From Microbacterium sp. No. 7 (GTDB taxonomy: Bacteria; Actinomycetota; Actinomycetes; Actinomycetales; Microbacteriaceae), in NCBI RefSeq assembly GCF_001314225.1, contig NZ_CP012697.1, forward strand, positions 3,224,001-3,288,000: DNA of 64,000 nucleotides. Reading direction: 5' to 3'. The notes beneath the pieces are model-generated. The model searched no databases. It saw nothing but the letters and a program-made list of their open reading frames with translations, and was not told the origin of the DNA. The translations under genes were made by a program, and so were the position numbers. Shown one piece after another: positions 1 to 8,164 of this stretch (position 1 is its first letter; each line of letters opens with the position of its first letter).

Positions 1-51
1 CTGGCCGGCACGCCCGGGGCGACCGACAAGGTCGTCGTCACGTTCGACTGA
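1..51 (+). CDS. C-terminal end of an unidentified protein (partial)
   Basis: The first 51 bases read through in frame as LAGTPGATDKVVVTFD and end in TGA. The gene begins before the window. Sixteen residues are too few to name a family. It lies 71 bp upstream of the next plus-strand gene and could share its transcript. Confidence 0.5.
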   Translation: MAGTPGATDKVVVTFD

Positions 52-122
52 GCACGCGGCGTTCGCCGAGCCCGCGACCGCCGGCGGCGACGCGCAGACC
101 CCCACAGAAAGCAGGATCACGC

Positions 123-734
123 ATGAGAATCGCATTCATCGGCACCGGTCACGTCGCGGCGGCGCTCGCGCCGCCGCTCGCGGCCGCGGGCCACTCCGTG
201 GTGTTCGGGTCGCGGGACCCCGAGGGCAAGCCCGACCTCGGCCACCCCGTGCTGACCTACGCGGACGCCGTCGCAGGCGCCGACGTGGTCGTCAACGCGA
301 GCCTCGGCCGCGCGTCGCTCGACGTCTTCCGCGCCATCGGCGACGCGCCGCTCGCGGGCAAGGTCCTGCTCGACCTCGGCAACGCGGCCACGGCCGAGTA
401 CGACCTCGTCTACCCGGACTCGAGCCTGGCCGAGGCGCTGCAGGAGCTGCTGCCGTCGGCCCGCGTCGTGAAGACGGCGAACACCGCGTTCATCAACCTG
501 ATCGCGGACCCGTCGCTCATGCAGGAGAAGGGGCATCTGTTCGTCTCCGGCGACGACGACGCGGCGAAGGAGACCGCGCGCGGGCTGCTCGCCGACCTGG
601 GCTGGACGGGCGACGCGGTCATCGACCTCGGCGGCATCCAGAGCGCGCGCGGCGTCGAGCACTACCACCTGATGATGCTCGCCCTCATCCGGGCGACGGG
701 GAACCCGATGGTGAACATCAAGGTCGTGCACTGA
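123..734 (+). CDS. NADPH-dependent F420 reductase-like / NAD(P)-binding oxidoreductase
   Basis: This 203-residue protein belongs to the family of small Rossmann proteins related to F420H2:NADP oxidoreductase. The N-terminus carries the dinucleotide motif GTGHVA (residues 7-12), and Ser30-Arg31 after the second strand (VFGSRD) are placed to bind the 2'-phosphate of NADP. A conserved-looking KTANTAF segment sits around residue 118. The start is supported by AGGA about 6 nt upstream of the ATG. Its substrate cannot be read from sequence; many actinobacterial homologues reduce F420 or an unknown acceptor. It is probably cytosolic. A strong hairpin terminator follows it. Confidence 0.75.
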   Translation: MRIAFIGTGHVAAALAPPLAAAGHSVVFGSRDPEGKPDLGHPVLTYADAVAGADVVVNASLGRASLDVFRAIGDAPLAGKVLLDLGNAATAEYDLVYPDSSLAEALQELLPSARVVKTANTAFINLIADPSLMQEKGHLFVSGDDDAAKETARGLLADLGWTGDAVIDLGGIQSARGVEHYHLMMLALIRATGNPMVNIKVVH

Positions 735-756
735 CCCGGATCCCTCTCCGTCGCCG

Positions 757-809
757 ACAGCCGTCCGGCGCACCGCGGCACCTTGAAACGCGGTGCGCCG
801 GACGGCTGT
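757..809. terminator. Bidirectional hairpin terminator
   Basis: A perfect 21-bp inverted repeat (arms 757-777 and 789-809, 11-nt loop) lies between two convergent genes. A further GCCG/CGGC pairing extends the base. It has no clear T-run, as is common in high-GC actinobacteria. Confidence 0.85.
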
Positions 810-819
810 TCGGCCCGGG

Positions 820-2241
820 TCAGCCCCGGGCGGTGGCGAGGGCGATGCCCTCGTCGGCGCTCACGCCGACCGGCAGCGAGATCGCCTTGAGATTGCAGAA
901 CTCGCGCACGCCCACCTCTCCGAGCTCGTGTCCGAACCCGGAGTTCTTCACGCCGCCGACGGGGATCGCGCTCGATCCGCCCTGCCCCTGGTTCACCGAG
1001 ACGGCGCCGGTGTCGAGGCGCGCCGCGACCGCGATCGCGCGCTCCACGTCGCGGCCCCACACCGAGCCCGCGAGGCCGTACGGCGAGTCGTTCGCCAGCT
1101 CGACCGCGGCGTCGACGTCGGGCACCGAGAAGAACATCGGCACGGGGCCGAAGAACTCCTCGTGGAACACCGGGTTGTCGGGCGTCACGCCGGTGAGGAT
1201 GGTCGGCTGCACGAACGCGCCGCTCTGCGGCACCGGCTCCCCCACCTCGATCGCCGTGGCACCGTGCGCGACGGCGCGCGCGATCTGCTCCTTGACCGTC
1301 TCCGCCTGCGCGATCGACGCCATCGGCGCGATCGTCGTCTCGGCGTCGAAGGGGTCGCCGGGGCGGAGCCCGCTCACGGCCGCCGTGAACTTCTCGAGAA
1401 ACTCGTCGTAGTTCGGCTCCACGACGATGAACCGCTTCGCCGAGACGCAGATCTGGCCGCCGTTCGAGAAGCGCGCGGGCACGCCCACGGCGACGGCCAT
1501 GTCGATGTCGGCATCCGGCAGCACGACGAACGGGTCGGATCCGCCGAGCTCCATGACCGACTTGCGCAGCGCCCCGCCCGCGAGCGCCGCGATCCGGGCG
1601 CCCGACGCGGCGGAGCCGGTCAGCGTCACGCCGCGCACGCGCGGATCGGCGATGATGCGGCCGACCTGCTCGTGCGTCGCGTACACGTTCTGCCACACGC
1701 CCTCGGGCAGGCCCGCCTCGTGCAGCAGGTTCACGATCGCCGCGGCGCACTGCGGCACCGACGAGGCGTGCTTGAGGATGACGACGTTGCCGGCGATCGC
1801 GTTGGGCGCGAACCCGCGGATCGCCTGCGAGTACGGCACGTTCCACGGCTCGATCGACATGATGATGCCCTGCGGCTGCGGCACGAGCAGCACCTCGCGG
1901 TCGGGCATCGCGCCCTCGATCGGCTGCGCCCGCAGCAGCTCCTCGCCGTGCTCGGCGAGGTACTTCAGGATGCCGCCGGCGCGGTAGACGAGGATGCCGA
2001 GCGCCTCGCGGTAGAGCTTGCCCGTCTCGAGGGTGTCGAGACGCGCGAGCTCGTCCTTGCGCTCCATGATGAGGTCCGCGGCGCGGGCGAAGACCGCCGC
2101 GCGCTCGCTCACGGGCGTCGCGCTCCACGAGGCGAACGCCTGCTGCGCCCGATCGAGCACCGCGTCGATCTCCTGGTCGGTCGTATAGGGGAACGTCGCG
2201 AGCCGCTCGTTGGTGTAGGGGTTGATGGATTCGTAGGCCAT
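820..2241 (-). CDS. NAD(P)-dependent aldehyde dehydrogenase
   Basis: This 473-residue aldehyde dehydrogenase would oxidise an aldehyde to the carboxylic acid. The catalytic set is present: Asn134 in PWNVPY, general-base Glu231 in MELGGSDP and nucleophile Cys265 in GGQICVSAKR. The length is normal for the class, closest in style to succinate-semialdehyde-type enzymes, although the physiological aldehyde is unknown. An AAGGAGAA ribosome site precedes the ATG. It is the last gene of the BVMO-esterase-ADH-ALDH operon, 51 bp after the alcohol dehydrogenase, which suggests that it finishes conversion of the BVMO-derived alcohol to an acid. Confidence 0.92.
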   Translation of the reverse strand: MAYESINPYTNERLATFPYTTDQEIDAVLDRAQQAFASWSATPVSERAAVFARAADLIMERKDELARLDTLETGKLYREALGILVYRAGGILKYLAEHGEELLRAQPIEGAMPDREVLLVPQPQGIIMSIEPWNVPYSQAIRGFAPNAIAGNVVILKHASSVPQCAAAIVNLLHEAGLPEGVWQNVYATHEQVGRIIADPRVRGVTLTGSAASGARIAALAGGALRKSVMELGGSDPFVVLPDADIDMAVAVGVPARFSNGGQICVSAKRFIVVEPNYDEFLEKFTAAVSGLRPGDPFDAETTIAPMASIAQAETVKEQIARAVAHGATAIEVGEPVPQSGAFVQPTILTGVTPDNPVFHEEFFGPVPMFFSVPDVDAAVELANDSPYGLAGSVWGRDVERAIAVAARLDTGAVSVNQGQGGSSAIPVGGVKNSGFGHELGEVGVREFCNLKAISLPVGVSADEGIALATARG

Positions 2242-2292
2242 CGTGGGTTCTCCTTCAGGTCTGGGTGTGCGGTGACGGGTCTCGCCCGGTGC

Positions 2293-3390
2293 TCAGAACG
2301 TGATCACCGAGCGGGCCACCTCGCCCTTCTTGAGCTCCTCGTAGCCGTCGTTGATCTCCTCGAGGCTGATGGTGCGCGAGACCAGGTCGTCGAGGTTGTA
2401 GCGCCCCTGCAGGTAGAGGTCGGCGTAGTAGGGCACGTCGACCTTGAAGTTGGTCGACCCCATCGACACGCCGCGGATGCCCTTCTGGCCGCCGTTGAAG
2501 GTCATCAGCGGGTCGATCTCGAGCACCGTGCCCGGCTTCTGCACGCCGATCAGGTAGGCGGTGCCATCCTTCGTGAGCATGTCGAGCGCCTGCTTGGCCG
2601 TCGGGGCCAGGCCGATGACCTCGAACGCGGCGTCGACGCCGCCGCCCGTCAGCTCGCGCACCCTCTCGACGGGGTCGCCGTCGGCGGGGTTCACCAGATC
2701 GGTGGCGCCGAACCTCTTCGCGAGCTCCAGCTTGGCGGGCTGCAGGTCGATCGCGATGATGCGCCGCGCACCGGCCAGCACGGCGCCCTGGATGACGCTG
2801 AGGCCCACGCCGCCGCAGCCGATGACGGCGACGTTGTCGCCCGCCTGCAGCGCGGCGCTCTTGAGAGCGGCGCCGGCGCCGGTCACGACGCCGCAGCCGA
2901 GCAGCGCGGCGCGGTCGAACGGGATCTCGGGGCTCACCGCGACGAGGTTGTTCTCGTGCGTGATCGAGAACTCCGCGAAGCCGCCGAGGTCGAAGAACTG
3001 CGTGACCGGCTGGCCCTCGGGCGTCGTGATGCGCGGCGCCTGGTCGCGGCCGCGACGCGCCTCCTCGGGGTGCCGGCAGGCGTACAGCTTGCCCTTGCGG
3101 CAGCGGTCGCAGTGACCGCAGTGCGTGACGAGGCAGCCGACCACGTGGTCGCCCACCGCGAACTCGGTGACGTCGGGGCCGACGGCGGCGACGACGCCGG
3201 CCACCTCGTGTCCCAGCACCGCGGGCATCGGCGCCTGGTGCGCGCTCTGCGCGATGCTCATGTCGGTCTGGCACAGACCCACGGCCTTGACCTGCACGAG
3301 CACCTCGCGGCCGGCGGGCTCGGCGAGCTCGATCTCCCGGATGACGAAGGGCTCTCCGACCTTCTCGAGAACTGCTGCTTTCGACTTCAT
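2293..3390 (-). CDS. Zinc-dependent alcohol dehydrogenase (MDR family)
   Basis: This 365-residue medium-chain dehydrogenase has catalytic zinc ligands Cys40, His61-Glu62 and Cys166, a four-cysteine structural zinc lobe (Cys91, 94, 97, 105) and the NAD motif GCGGVG at 191-196. It resembles class III and mycothiol/NDMA-type alcohol dehydrogenases. A longer upstream frame exists, but MKSKAAVLEK at 3390 is the sensible start because it lies 2 bp after the upstream hydrolase stop. In context it should oxidise the alcohol released by the neighbouring esterase; the product aldehyde would go to the downstream dehydrogenase. Confidence 0.92.
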   Translation of the reverse strand: MKSKAAVLEKVGEPFVIREIELAEPAGREVLVQVKAVGLCQTDMSIAQSAHQAPMPAVLGHEVAGVVAAVGPDVTEFAVGDHVVGCLVTHCGHCDRCRKGKLYACRHPEEARRGRDQAPRITTPEGQPVTQFFDLGGFAEFSITHENNLVAVSPEIPFDRAALLGCGVVTGAGAALKSAALQAGDNVAVIGCGGVGLSVIQGAVLAGARRIIAIDLQPAKLELAKRFGATDLVNPADGDPVERVRELTGGGVDAAFEVIGLAPTAKQALDMLTKDGTAYLIGVQKPGTVLEIDPLMTFNGGQKGIRGVSMGSTNFKVDVPYYADLYLQGRYNLDDLVSRTISLEEINDGYEELKKGEVARSVITF

Positions 3391-3392
3391 TG

Positions 3393-4382
3393 TCAGGATT
3401 CCCCGTTCTGTGTGGCGGCGGTCAGGCCGATCTTTCGCTTCAGCCAGTCGCGTCGAGCGCTGACCATGGAGGCCGTCAGCTTCGCTGCCGGCACGTGCAG
3501 GTCGAAGGCGTGGTAGCCGCCGGGCCACACGTGCAGCTCGCAGTCACCGCCGTCGGACCAGAGCTGGGTCGCATAGGCGACGTCCTCGTCGCGGAACACC
3601 TCCGCGCTCCCGACCTCCAGGTACGTCGGGGGCAGTCCCGAGAGGTCGGTCGCGCGCGCCGGCGCCGCGTAGGCGGGCAGGTCGGGGCTGCGGCGCAGCT
3701 CGCCGAGGTAGGCGTCCCAGCCGGTGTCGTTGCTGCCGCGGTCCCACCGGCCGTAGCCCTCGTACTGGTAGCTCGAGACCGTGTCGTTGCGGTCGTCGAG
3801 CATCGGGTAGATGAGCAGCTGGCCGGCGAGCGCCGGGCCGCCCTCGTCGCGGGCGCGGAGGGCCGCCGCCGCCGCGAGCCCGCCGCCGGCGCTCGCGCCG
3901 GCGAGCACGAGCCGCGCCGCGTCGAAGCCCAGCTCCTCGGCGTGCGCGGCCGTCCAGGCCAGGCCGGCCGAGACGTCGTCGAGGGCGGCGGGGTAGCGCT
4001 CGTCGGGCGCGAGCCGGTACTCCGGCGTCACGAAGACGACGTCGAACGTCTCGATCCAGTCGAGCACCGGCGCGATGCCGAAGAACCGGTCGCCGAGGAT
4101 CAGGCCGCCGCCGTGGACGAAGTAGATCGCCCCGCCGCCCGGCACGTGGTCGGTGCGGCGGAGGATCGACAGCGTCACGTCCGGCGCGCCGTCCCGGCCG
4201 GGGACCGTCCGGTCGACGAGCTCGATCGGACGGTCGCCGATGACGGCGGCGGGGTCGGCGGCCATGTACGGCCGGATCATCCCGATCATCTCGGGGGTGA
4301 TGGTGGTCGGTCCCGCGGGCGCCGCTTCGAGCGCCGCGGCCAGCTCCGGGTCGAATGCCGGAGACGAAATGTGCGAGGTCAT
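3393..4382 (-). CDS. Alpha/beta hydrolase, hormone-sensitive-lipase-like esterase
   Basis: This 329-residue esterase has the oxyanion-hole motif HGGG (residues 90-93), the nucleophile elbow GASAGG with Ser164, and a late PGGYHAFD segment that supplies the catalytic His. This is the hormone-sensitive-lipase (family IV) pattern. No signal peptide is visible. It sits directly downstream of the Baeyer-Villiger monooxygenase, with 36 bp between them, a classic pairing in which the esterase opens the ester or lactone made by the monooxygenase. The substrate is inferred from this context only. Confidence 0.9.
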   Translation of the reverse strand: MTSHISSPAFDPELAAALEAAPAGPTTITPEMIGMIRPYMAADPAAVIGDRPIELVDRTVPGRDGAPDVTLSILRRTDHVPGGGAIYFVHGGGLILGDRFFGIAPVLDWIETFDVVFVTPEYRLAPDERYPAALDDVSAGLAWTAAHAEELGFDAARLVLAGASAGGGLAAAAALRARDEGGPALAGQLLIYPMLDDRNDTVSSYQYEGYGRWDRGSNDTGWDAYLGELRRSPDLPAYAAPARATDLSGLPPTYLEVGSAEVFRDEDVAYATQLWSDGGDCELHVWPGGYHAFDLHVPAAKLTASMVSARRDWLKRKIGLTAATQNGES

Positions 4383-4418
4383 CTCTGTGGACCTCTCCTT
4401 TCAGCGATCAAGGGGATG

Positions 4419-6440
4419 TCAGCGGACGACGAGATCGGCGCCGTGCCGCGGCTCGAGCACGCGGTAGGCGTCGGCGAGCTCGGGGGCGAGCGAGACGGGC
4501 GCGTCGCTCTTCAGGCGGCCCGCGGGGTCGCGCAGCCAGTTCCAGAGCACGCGCGTGTCGAGCGGGTTGTTCGACGACGAGCGGCCGTGCTTGTTGATGT
4601 AGTAGTTGCGCGCCCGCTGATCCGTGTAGATCATGTCGGGCTCCTGGCGGTCGATCTCGTCGTTGTAGCGCCAGTAGGCGTCCTCGGTGACCTCGACCGA
4701 TCGCTTGCCCTGCTCGATCAGCGCGCCGATGTTCTCCAGCGCGAAGCGCGCGGTGAGCTCGATCATGTCGAGGATCTGGAACCCGACCGTCAGGTTCGTG
4801 TTGGGCCCGTAGATCATGAAGAGGTTGGGGAAGCCGGGAACGAGCGACCCGAGATAGGCGCGCGCGCCGTCCTTCGACCACGCCTCCTCGAGCGTGATGC
4901 CGCCGCGGCCGCGCACCTCCATCGGCCACAGGTAGTCGTTGGCCCGGAACCCGGTCGCGAGCACGATCGTGTCGAGCTCGTGCAGCACGCCGTCCTTCGT
5001 CTCGATGCCGTTCTCCCGCACGCGCTCGATGCCCTCGCTGACGAGGGAGACGTCGTCGTGGAGCAGCACGTCGAGCACGCTGTACTCGGGGTCGAAGAGC
5101 ACGGGACGGGCGGCCATCGGCGGCGCCGTCGGCGTCATCTTCTCGATCAGGTCGGGGTGGCCGGCGAGCTTGCGCTCGAGCGAGGCGATCAGGTTGTCGC
5201 GCGTGATCCTGTTGGTCTCGCTCACGGCGTGCTCGTCCTGGTAGCCCGCGTCGCGCTTGAGACGGCGGCCGGTCATGTCGGCGCGCTGCAGGAACGCGAG
5301 CTGGAACCGCTCGAAGTTCGTGAGGAACGGGAAGTTGCGGTCGAGCCACTTCACCTGCTCGGGGAACGGCTTCAGGTAGCCGGGCGCCTCGAAGAGCCAG
5401 TTGGGCGTGCGCTGGAAGATCGAGAGGTGCGCCGCCTCCCTGGCGATCTCGGGGATCATCTGGTAGCCCGTGCAGCCCGTGCCGATGACGGCGACGCGCT
5501 TGCCCTGCAGGCTGTACCCCTCGGGCCACCGCGCCGTGTGGAACGCGTCGCCCGCGAAGTCCTCCAGACCGGGGATGCGGGGGATGCTGGGCTGCGAGAG
5601 GAAGCCGACCGCGCTCACGACCGCGTTCGCGCGCAGCACCTGCGGCCGGCCGTTCTGCGTGACCGAGACGACCCACTCCGAGGTCGCGTCGTCCCACGCG
5701 AGCGACGTGACCTCGCTGTGCAGCTCGACGGAGCCGCGCAGATCGAACTCGTCGGCGATCCACTCCAGGTAGCCCTGGTTGGTCTCGCCCGGCGTGTACA
5801 GGTTGGGGTACGGGTAGCCGACGCCGAACACGTGCGTGTAGAGACGGCTGGGCGAGTCGAGCCGGGCGCCCGGGTAGCGGTTGTCGCGCCACGTGCCGCC
5901 GACGTTGTCGCCCTTCTCCAGCACGCGGAACGACACGCCCGCGTTCTTCAGGTGCAGAGCGGCGTTGAGCCCGCCCATCCCCGCGCCGATGACGATGACC
6001 GAGAAGTCGGCCGCCGCCTCGGGCGCCGCGTCCCCCGACCAGGACAGGCCGCGCGCCCACGGGTCGATGCCCAGGGTCTCCAGCCACATCGGCAGCTCGG
6101 TCGGCGTCACCGGGACGCCCGCGGTGAGACTGAGGCTCTCCAGCAGCCGCTCCCGCGGGCCGATGTCGATCGGGCCCGCGCCCGCGTCGCGGTACTGCTT
6201 CAGGAACGCCGCGGCCTTGCCGCGGATCATCGCGGCGTCCTCCGGCTTCGCGACCTGATACACGTCGAGGTAGCCGCTGATCAGGTGGTGGCCGAGCTCG
6301 ATGTCGCGCAGTTCCTCGTCGCCGGTGAGCTGGAACAGCAGCCCCCTCAGGACGATCGGATCCGCGTGCTGGAGAGCCTCCTCGATCTCGACGTCAGAGG
6401 CGTCGAGCAGCTCGGAGCTCTCCGTGACCATGTGCTTCAT
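4419..6440 (-). CDS. Baeyer-Villiger monooxygenase (HAPMO-like flavoprotein)
   Basis: This 673-residue FAD/NADPH monooxygenase would insert oxygen beside a ketone carbonyl to form an ester or lactone. It has an FAD Rossmann motif GAGMGG at 152-157, the type I Baeyer-Villiger fingerprint FAGDAFHTARWP at 295-306 and a second dinucleotide motif GTGCTG at about 320. Unlike cyclohexanone monooxygenases of about 540 residues, it carries an extra N-terminal region of about 145 residues. This layout is known from 4-hydroxyacetophenone monooxygenase and some terpenoid or steroid enzymes. It is first in its operon and divergent from a TetR gene. The ketone is unknown. Confidence 0.93.
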   Translation of the reverse strand: MKHMVTESSELLDASDVEIEEALQHADPIVLRGLLFQLTGDEELRDIELGHHLISGYLDVYQVAKPEDAAMIRGKAAAFLKQYRDAGAGPIDIGPRERLLESLSLTAGVPVTPTELPMWLETLGIDPWARGLSWSGDAAPEAAADFSVIVIGAGMGGLNAALHLKNAGVSFRVLEKGDNVGGTWRDNRYPGARLDSPSRLYTHVFGVGYPYPNLYTPGETNQGYLEWIADEFDLRGSVELHSEVTSLAWDDATSEWVVSVTQNGRPQVLRANAVVSAVGFLSQPSIPRIPGLEDFAGDAFHTARWPEGYSLQGKRVAVIGTGCTGYQMIPEIAREAAHLSIFQRTPNWLFEAPGYLKPFPEQVKWLDRNFPFLTNFERFQLAFLQRADMTGRRLKRDAGYQDEHAVSETNRITRDNLIASLERKLAGHPDLIEKMTPTAPPMAARPVLFDPEYSVLDVLLHDDVSLVSEGIERVRENGIETKDGVLHELDTIVLATGFRANDYLWPMEVRGRGGITLEEAWSKDGARAYLGSLVPGFPNLFMIYGPNTNLTVGFQILDMIELTARFALENIGALIEQGKRSVEVTEDAYWRYNDEIDRQEPDMIYTDQRARNYYINKHGRSSSNNPLDTRVLWNWLRDPAGRLKSDAPVSLAPELADAYRVLEPRHGADLVVR

Positions 6441-6523
6441 TGCTGTGCTCCCTCTCCTGCGTCCTTGCAGGCACGGTGTTGTGCGATGCGGAACTCTGAT
6501 GTGAGAACCGGTTACAGAAACTC

Positions 6524-6562
6524 ACTGTACTAGCAGTTCAGTCAATGGACTAGTAGTTCAGT
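6524..6562. promoter_or_regulatory. Tandem palindromic operator pair between BVMO and TetR genes
   Basis: Two 19-bp imperfect palindromes fit ACTGNACTNNNAGTNCAGT. The copy at 6524-6542 fits fully and the copy at 6544-6562 has one mismatch. They start 20 bp apart, nearly two helical turns. A minus-strand TTGACT (6540-6545) falls between them, so bound repressor would cover a likely -35 of the BVMO operon. The obvious ligand-responsive protein is the adjacent TetR. Confidence 0.7.
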
Positions 6563-6602
6563 GAAATTTCTCGCGGCATGCCCGCGCGGATAGAGTCGAG
6601 GC

Positions 6603-7217
6603 ATGACGACAGGGCGTCCGCCGGCATCGACCGGGATCCGGCAAGAGCAGCGCGAGGCCACGCGACGACGGATCGTGGAGGCCGCGCAGCGGGAGTTCAT
6701 CCGCAGCGGCTACCAGCGGGCGACGATCGACGAGATCGTCGCGGCGGCCCAGGTGAGCCGCGCGACCCTGTACCTGCACTTCTCGTCGAAGAGCGAGCTC
6801 ATGAGCGCCGCGAACGAGGAGATGGTCGAGCACTGGCGGCAGGCGGTGTCGCGGCTGATCCCGATCCTCATCGCCGCCGACCGCGCGGGGCTGCGCGACT
6901 GGCTCGAGGACTCCCTCGCCTGGTTCAACGAGAACCGGCCCATGGCGCTCGCGATCCTGGAGGTCGAGCACAGCCAGGGCGATCAGAGCGGCGTGCGCCG
7001 CTCCTTCCTCGACTTCACCGAGCCGTGGGTCCGCACGTGGCCGGAGGACCGCCACGACGAGGCCCGCCTGCGCTTCGAGCTGTGCCGCGTGCAGATCCAC
7101 AACTACATGTGGAGCTCGTACCCGCCGATGTTCGGCTCCGACGAGAAGGTGCTCGACGTCTTCACCGATCTCTGGTGGAACACCCTCGTCGTCCCCACCC
7201 AGGCCATCGCGGAATAG
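6603..7217 (+). CDS. TetR-family transcriptional regulator
   Basis: This 204-residue regulator has an N-terminal helix-turn-helix (TIDEIVAAAQVSRATLYLHF, about residues 41-60) followed by an all-helical ligand domain with no clear family match by eye. It is transcribed away from the BVMO operon, and the two tandem palindromes lie 40-80 bp upstream of its start. It is therefore the likely repressor of that operon and of itself, released by the ketone substrate or a product. The effector is unknown. A hairpin terminator follows. Confidence 0.88.
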   Translation: MTTGRPPASTGIRQEQREATRRRIVEAAQREFIRSGYQRATIDEIVAAAQVSRATLYLHFSSKSELMSAANEEMVEHWRQAVSRLIPILIAADRAGLRDWLEDSLAWFNENRPMALAILEVEHSQGDQSGVRRSFLDFTEPWVRTWPEDRHDEARLRFELCRVQIHNYMWSSYPPMFGSDEKVLDVFTDLWWNTLVVPTQAIAE

Positions 7218-7230
7218 CAGCGGAATAGCA

Positions 7231-7259
7231 GGTGGCCGCCGCTGCGGCCGGCGGCCACC
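7231..7259. terminator. Bidirectional hairpin terminator
   Basis: A perfect 10-bp stem (GGTGGCCGCC with GGCGGCCACC, 9-nt loop) lies between the convergent TetR and SDR genes. It would end both the TetR transcript and the long catabolic operon arriving from 17 kb. Confidence 0.8.
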
Positions 7260-7272
7260 TGGTCTGTGAGGC

Positions 7273-8118
7273 CTAGTGCCCGCCCATCGCGCTCAGGCTC
7301 TCGCGCCCGACGCGCAGCGCCCCCACCATGCCGCCGTCGACGAGCAGGTCGTTGCCGGTGATGAAGCCGGCCGCGGGGCTGACGAGGAAGTCGATCGCGC
7401 CCGCGACGTCCTCGGGCGTGCCGATGCGCGTGATCGCCCCCATCGCCATCAGCGCGCGCATGTTGGCGCCCGTGTCGCTCGCGAGCTCGAGCTGGCCGAG
7501 CGGCGTGGAGATCAGGCCGGGGCTGATCGAGTTCAGCCGTGCGCCGCGGGCCGCCCACGCCTTGGCGTCGGCCGCCACGCGCAGGCGGTTGGCCTGCTTC
7601 GCGAACGCGTAGGCCATCGAGGGGTGCGGAAAGTTCTCCGGCGCCGCCTCCGGCACGCCGAGCAGCTCGTCGGCGGGCGTGAGCGCGACGCTGCGCGCGA
7701 GCTCGGGACTGAACGCGGGACCGACGTGGCCGGCGATGCTCGACATCACCACGCCCGCGCCGCCGCGGGCCACGATGCCGCCGAAGGCGTCGGTGACGAG
7801 CGCCGTGCCCAGGTAGTCGACCTTGAGCATCATCTCGGCCGTGCCCATCGCGGGCGAGACGCCGGCGGTGTGCACGAGGGCCATGACGGGCCCGAGCCCG
7901 TCGGCCGTGCGGGCGAAGTCGTCGACCGACGCGCGGTCGGAGACGTCGACCACCTGCGTCGTGACGTCGTGCCCGCTGCCGCGCAGGCGCTCGGCGGTCG
8001 ACGCCAGGGACTCCTCGCTGACATCCCCGACGAGCACCCGGCGACCGATGCTCAGACGGCTCAGCGCCGCCTGCCCGATGCCACCCGTTCCCGTGACGAC
8101 AAGCACTCCTGTGTGCAT
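7273..8118 (-). CDS. Short-chain dehydrogenase/reductase (SDR)
   Basis: This 281-residue SDR has the cofactor motif TGTGGIG (residues 9-15), a catalytic Ser in VVMSSIAG and the YAFAK (YxxxK) motif. Asp at the end of the second strand (VLVGDVS) favours NAD(H) over NADP(H). The C-terminus ends with the usual SDR segment GFITGNDLLVDGG. An insert of about 30 residues between the Ser and Tyr motifs resembles 3-alpha-hydroxysteroid dehydrogenase/carbonyl-reductase types. It is the last gene of the CoA-catabolic operon, 46 bp after the metallo-hydrolase. A hydroxy-ketone interconversion is likely; the substrate is unknown. Confidence 0.88.
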   Translation of the reverse strand: MHTGVLVVTGTGGIGQAALSRLSIGRRVLVGDVSEESLASTAERLRGSGHDVTTQVVDVSDRASVDDFARTADGLGPVMALVHTAGVSPAMGTAEMMLKVDYLGTALVTDAFGGIVARGGAGVVMSSIAGHVGPAFSPELARSVALTPADELLGVPEAAPENFPHPSMAYAFAKQANRLRVAADAKAWAARGARLNSISPGLISTPLGQLELASDTGANMRALMAMGAITRIGTPEDVAGAIDFLVSPAAGFITGNDLLVDGGMVGALRVGRESLSAMGGH

Positions 8119-8164
8119 GCTCCCACTTCCTCTTCTCGATTTTTCCAGAGTACGTTCTGTAAAT

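Noticed and set aside
4355..4597. Small open frame on the plus strand between esterase and BVMO genes
   Set aside because: It overlaps coding sequence of the BVMO C-terminus and lacks a ribosome site or conserved-looking sequence.
3390..6533. Very long open frame antisense to the esterase and BVMO genes
   Set aside because: It is Arg/Val/Glu-rich with no recognisable motif, and it mirrors real genes with complete catalytic motifs on the other strand; such frames are expected at 71% G+C.
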